A stretch of DNA of 9,572 nt from Deltaproteobacteria bacterium. GTDB lineage: Bacteria > Desulfobacterota_E > Deferrimicrobia > Deferrimicrobiales > Deferrimicrobiaceae. Position 1 is the first letter of the stretch; every line of letters begins with the position of its first letter. This document shows positions 6,183 to 9,572 of the stretch, piece by piece. The notes below the pieces were generated by a model. That model saw only the letters and a program-made list of their open reading frames with translations. It did no database searches and was not told where the DNA came from. The stretch lies in NCBI GenBank assembly GCA_023488945.1, contig JAMDBZ010000029.1, forward strand, positions 1-9,572. Reading direction: 5' to 3'. The translations under genes were made by a program, and so were the position numbers.

Positions 6183-9100
6183 TCAGGCGGAACGCAAGAC
6201 TTCGACCAGCTCGGCGACCACGCGCACCTCGTGATCCCGGACTTCCTTGAGGACGATCGGTTCGAATTCCGGGTTTTCCGGCAAGAGCCGGATCTCGGTG
6301 TGCCGCCAACTCCCCATGCCGTCGCTTTCCTTCTCGCTCTTGTACCGCTTGACCGTATAGCTGCCCCCCGTTTCCGGGTCCTGGATGTCGCGGTGTTGAA
6401 CGAGAACGGTACGCCCCTGCCGACTCCCCACGACGGGGCTTTGAAAGAGGCACCATGCTCCATCGGGAATCCGTGGCTCCATGGAACGGCCGACAACCTG
6501 CGCGACGAACATCCCGGGGCAAAGCTTGCGGGCAACCGAAATCTCCGCCCACCCCTCGGGCTCGACGTCCTGCACGTCGCTGAAGGCTCCGGCGGCAGCC
6601 TTGAGCGTCAGGAGAGGAACGCAGGTCCGATACTTATCCTTCTCGCGCGACTCGACGCGACGGAAGGGCAGGATCGGCGCCGGCGTAACTGCCGCACGCG
6701 CATCGCTTCCCGGGACGGCTTCTTCCGCCCAATCCCGTCCCAGGAGCTCGGCCTGCTCCAGTACCGTCTGCGTTGCCTTCTCCTGCTTGTCCGGCGGGTA
6801 GCCGTACTTGCGAAGAATGCGCTTCACCATGATGCGCAGCTTTGCGCGGACGCTCTCCTTGACGGTCCAGTCGATCGTGACGTTGTTGCGGACCGTCTCC
6901 ACAAGTTCCCGGGCAATGGTCCGCAACGTTTCGTCCCCCAGCACCTTGACGGCGCTGTCATTGGTTTCCAGGGCATCGTAGAACGCGACTTCCTCCTCCG
7001 CGAGCCCGAGCTTCTCGCCCCTGTGGCCCGCCTCCCGCATCTCCTTTGCGAGGGAGATGAGTTCCTCGATCACCTGGGCAGTTTCTATAGCCCGGTTCTG
7101 GTACGCCCGGATGGCGCGTTCCAGCATCTCGGCGAACGACCGCGCCTGCACGAGGTTCTTCCGGGAGCGCGTCCTGATCTCCTCGTTCAGGAGTTTTCGA
7201 AGCAGCTCGACGGCAAGGTTTCTGTGCGGCATCCCCCGGACTTCGCCGAGGAATTCGTCGGAGAGGATCGAAATGTCCGGTTTCTTGAGACCGGCGGCGG
7301 CGAAGAGATCGATGACCTGGTCGGACGCAACGGCCTTCGAAACGAGTTGGCGTATCGCGTGATCGAGGTCTTCTTCCGGCCTGGGGATCGGCGCGCCGGA
7401 CTTGGCCAGCGCGGCGCGGACCGTCTGGAAAAATGCCACCTCGTCGCGGATCTCAAGGGCCTTCTCGTGGGGGACCGCCAGGGCGAATGCCTGCGAAAGC
7501 TCCGTTACGACTGCAAGCAGTCGGGCCTTCCCCTCCTCCTGCGCGAGGATGTGCTCCTGCGCGACAGGCAACAGACCGAGGCGCTGAGCAGGAGACCCTT
7601 TCGTCCACGCCGACCGGTCGAAGCCGTGGAAGAGCCCGCAGCAAATCTCGTACTTCTCCAGCATGACCGCGACCGCCTTGTCCTGGTCGATGGCGGTCTT
7701 GCCGGTGCCGCCGCTCTGGGTGTAGTCCGCGAGCGCACGCCGAAGCTGATCGGCAAGTCCGAGGTAGTCCACCACCAGTCCGCCGGGCTTGTCCTTGAAG
7801 ACGCGGTTGACGCGGGCGATGGCCTGCATCAGCCCATGGCCGCGCATGGGTTTATCGACATACATCGTATGAAGGCAGGGCGCGTCGAAACCGGTGAGCC
7901 ACATGTCGCGCACGATCACCAGCTTCATCGAATCGGCGGCATCCCGGAAGCGGTTGGCAAGCGCCTCCCGCCGGGGTTTGTTGCGGATATGCTGCTGCCA
8001 ATCCAATGGGTCGGAAGGCGCGCCCGTCATCACAACTTTGATGACGCCGTTGGCGTCGTCCTCGTCGTGCCACCCGGGGCGCAGCGCGACGATGGCGTTG
8101 TAGAGGTCAACGCAGATGCGGCGGCTCATGCAGACGATCATGGCCTTACCGTCCATCGCCTCGAGTCGCCGCTCGAAGTGATTCACCAGATCGCGGGCGA
8201 TCAGCCCGATTCGTTTTTCCGTGCCTACCACGGCTTCCAGCGCGGCCCACTTGGTCTTGAGCTTCTCCTTATGCGTCTCCTCCTCGCCCTCGGTGATCTC
8301 CTCAAACTCCTCGTCCAGATGCGGTTTTTCCGCCGCATTGAGTTCCAGCCTGGCCAAGCGGCTCTCGTAGTAGATGGGGACTGTCGCGCCGTCCTGGACG
8401 GCCCGTTGAATGTCGTAGATGCTGACGTAGTCCCCGAATACGGCGCGGGTGTTCTTGTCGGTCAGCTCGATGGGCGTCCCGGTGAAGCCGATAAACGAGG
8501 CGTTCGGAAGCGCCTCCCGCATATGGCGTGCAAACCCGTCGATGAAATCGTACTGGCTGCGGTGGGCCTCGTCGGCGATGACCACGATATTCCGCCGGTC
8601 GGAGAGCTTCGGGAAACTGTCGCCCTTCTGCTCCGGCAGGAACTTCTGGATGGTCGTGAAGACGACTCCCCCGCTCGCAACTTTGAGGAGTTTGCGCAGA
8701 TGAGCCCGATCGTCGGCCTGCACCGGTTTCTGCCTGAGGAGTTCATGGCAGCGGGCGAATGTCCCGAAAAGCTGGTCATCGAGGTCGTTCCGGTCCGTGA
8801 TGACCACCAGCGTCGGATTTTCCATCGCAGGGTGAAGGATGATCCGTCCGGCGTAGAAGGCCATCGTGAGGCTCTTGCCCGATCCCTGGGTGTGCCAGAC
8901 GACGCCGCAACGCCTGTCGCCGCCCGGCCGAGAGGCGTCGACCGTCGCTTCGACTGCCCGCGCCACGGCGTGGAACTGATGGTATCCGGCGAGTTTCTTG
9001 ACGAGCTGTCCGCCGGTCTCTTCCTCGAACACACTGAAGTGCCGGACAAACCGCAGAAACCGATCCCGCTCGAACGCTCCCTTGATGAGAACCTCGAGTT

Positions 9101-9572
9101 GCGGCATGGCCGCAGGGGCCAGCTCCTCGCCCTCGATGGTCCTCCACGGCAGGAACCACTCCCGGTTCCCCGTGAGCGATCCGATCCGCGCCTCCAGCCC
9201 GTCGGAGATCACCATCACTTCATTGAAGGCGAAAAGTGACGGGATCTGCTTCTTGTAGGTCTGCAGTTGATTGAATGCCGACCAGATAGTCGCGTTCTCG
9301 TCGGCGGGATTCTTGAGCTCGATCACGCCAAGCGGCAGGCCGTTAAGAAACAGGACGATGTCCGGACGGCGGTTGTGCCGGCCTTCGACGACCGTGAACT
9401 GGTTCACCGCCAACCAGTCGTTGTTGCCGGGGTCATCGAAGTCGACCAGCCGCGCCTTGTCGTGAACAGTCCGCCCGTCCGCGCGGTACTCGATGTCCAC
9501 ACCGTCCACCAGCATCCGGTGGAAGATGCGGTTGCTTTGAACAAGGGAGGGGGAATCGACGCGGGAAACCTT
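6183..9572 (-). CDS. hsdR: Type I restriction endonuclease R subunit with C-terminal S24 (LexA-like) domain; N-terminus off window
   Basis: HsdR is the DNA-translocating, DNA-cleaving subunit of a type I restriction-modification complex. Residues are numbered from the Met at 9515. The frame stays open through 19 more codons to base 9572 and they match HsdR style ([10 protein letters not shown] before MLVDGV), so the true start lies outside, perhaps 60-90 residues further. Nuclease motif: Asp52 (RPDIVLF), Glu66-x-Lys68 (IELK) and Gln83-x3-Tyr87. Helicase motifs: Walker A HTQGSGKS (208-215), DEAH (315-318), TGTP (345-348), MWLTGFDAP (538-546) and QAIARVNR (564-571). Residues about 605-930 resemble the helical C-terminal region (DUF3387) of EcoR124-type HsdR. 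After a Pro/Ala-rich linker (about 932-950), residues 951-1110 form an S24 peptidase-like domain, which is not standard for HsdR. All recognised motifs are intact, so the gene looks functional. No hsdM or hsdS is in view; they would lie upstream, to the right. Confidence 0.95.
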   Translation of the reverse strand, partial: KVSRVDSPSLVQSNRIFHRMLVDGVDIEYRADGRTVHDKARLVDFDDPGNNDWLAVNQFTVVEGRHNRRPDIVLFLNGLPLGVIELKNPADENATIWSAFNQLQTYKKQIPSLFAFNEVMVISDGLEARIGSLTGNREWFLPWRTIEGEELAPAAMPQLEVLIKGAFERDRFLRFVRHFSVFEEETGGQLVKKLAGYHQFHAVARAVEATVDASRPGGDRRCGVVWHTQGSGKSLTMAFYAGRIILHPAMENPTLVVITDRNDLDDQLFGTFARCHELLRQKPVQADDRAHLRKLLKVASGGVVFTTIQKFLPEQKGDSFPKLSDRRNIVVIADEAHRSQYDFIDGFARHMREALPNASFIGFTGTPIELTDKNTRAVFGDYVSIYDIQRAVQDGATVPIYYESRLARLELNAAEKPHLDEEFEEITEGEEETHKEKLKTKWAALEAVVGTEKRIGLIARDLVNHFERRLEAMDGKAMIVCMSRRICVDLYNAIVALRPGWHDEDDANGVIKVVMTGAPSDPLDWQQHIRNKPRREALANRFRDAADSMKLVIVRDMWLTGFDAPCLHTMYVDKPMRGHGLMQAIARVNRVFKDKPGGLVVDYLGLADQLRRALADYTQSGGTGKTAIDQDKAVAVMLEKYEICCGLFHGFDRSAWTKGSPAQRLGLLPVAQEHILAQEEGKARLLAVVTELSQAFALAVPHEKALEIRDEVAFFQTVRAALAKSGAPIPRPEEDLDHAIRQLVSKAVASDQVIDLFAAAGLKKPDISILSDEFLGEVRGMPHRNLAVELLRKLLNEEIRTRSRKNLVQARSFAEMLERAIRAYQNRAIETAQVIEELISLAKEMREAGHRGEKLGLAEEEVAFYDALETNDSAVKVLGDETLRTIARELVETVRNNVTIDWTVKESVRAKLRIMVKRILRKYGYPPDKQEKATQTVLEQAELLGRDWAEEAVPGSDARAAVTPAPILPFRRVESREKDKYRTCVPLLTLKAAAGAFSDVQDVEPEGWAEISVARKLCPGMFVAQVVGRSMEPRIPDGAWCLFQSPVVGSRQGRTVLVQHRDIQDPETGGSYTVKRYKSEKESDGMGSWRHTEIRLLPENPEFEPIVLKEVRDHEVRVVAELVEVLRSA
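6186..6665 (-). other. S24 (LexA/UmuD-type) peptidase domain at the C-terminus of HsdR
   Basis: Codons 951-1110 of HsdR encode a domain with the LexA/UmuD signature. [12 protein letters not shown] (1009-1020) contains the nucleophile Ser1011, and YTVKRY (1053-1058) contains the general base Lys1056, nearly the same as the TVKRL of UmuD. The tail [12 protein letters not shown] (1076-1087) matches the end of LexA-like folds. Upstream, LKAAAGAF (971-978) has an Ala975-Gly976 dipeptide where LexA-type proteins cleave themselves. The Ser-Lys gap is 45 residues, against about 37 in LexA, because of extra residues around 1040-1050. Whether it still cleaves is unknown. Confidence 0.85.

Noticed and set aside
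3784..6234. 816-codon plus-strand open frame in another phase across the barrel and 4Fe-4S genes
   Set aside because: It is extremely Arg-rich with no recognisable domains, while the other phase encodes the barrel and ferredoxin motifs.
4352..6535. 727-codon minus-strand open frame spanning the 4Fe-4S gene and both its ends
   Set aside because: It overlaps three well-supported genes and its translation is low-complexity Arg/Asp/Pro text. It is a shadow of GC-rich codons.
6231..9239. 1002-codon open frame on the plus strand opposite hsdR
   Set aside because: It lies wholly inside a gene with clear nuclease, helicase and S24 motifs. Its translation is rich in Arg, Gly, Pro and Val with no domain signature. 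High-GC DNA often leaves the antisense frame open.

Overview
The window holds four protein-coding genes in high-GC DNA whose codons end mostly in G or C. The second gene's product looks like an outer-membrane beta-barrel, so the host is Gram-negative. Together with a glycogen debranching enzyme and a cysteine-rich 4Fe-4S protein of a kind common in anaerobes, this suggests a high-GC anaerobic or facultative bacterium, perhaps of the Desulfuromonadota/Deltaproteobacteria type. The taxonomic guess is inference from gene style only. No rRNA, tRNA, CRISPR array or insertion sequence was seen.

Layout. (1) Bases 45-2183, minus strand: a complete GlgX/isoamylase-type debranching enzyme of central glycogen metabolism. 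A strong Shine-Dalgarno sequence on the same strand at the extreme left edge hints at another gene just outside the window. (2) Bases 2184-2389: a divergent intergenic region with one weak promoter candidate. (3) Bases 2390-4678, plus strand: an exported protein with an unusual two-part design. An N-terminal secreted half with an Ig-like (Big_5) domain ends in what looks like a Cys-containing CTERM sorting tail. It is joined in frame to a second signal peptide and an outer-membrane barrel that ends in Phe. (4) Bases 4679-4906: a gap with a GC-rich hairpin. (5) Bases 4907-6157, plus strand: a 4Fe-4S protein with two ferredoxin motifs and an extra cysteine-dense region. (6) Bases 6183-9572, minus strand, converging on (5) with a 25-base gap: the type I restriction endonuclease R subunit HsdR, whose N-terminus lies beyond the right edge.

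The genes do not form one pathway; they appear to be separate transcription units. The most striking feature is in hsdR. After the usual nuclease, helicase and C-terminal helical regions, the protein carries a LexA/UmuD-type S24 peptidase domain with its Ser and Lys. An Ala-Gly dipeptide lies upstream at about the spacing of the LexA self-cleavage site. This suggests a restriction enzyme that DNA damage could switch by self-cleavage, which is a hypothesis. The hsdM and hsdS partners would be expected to the right of the window and are not visible.
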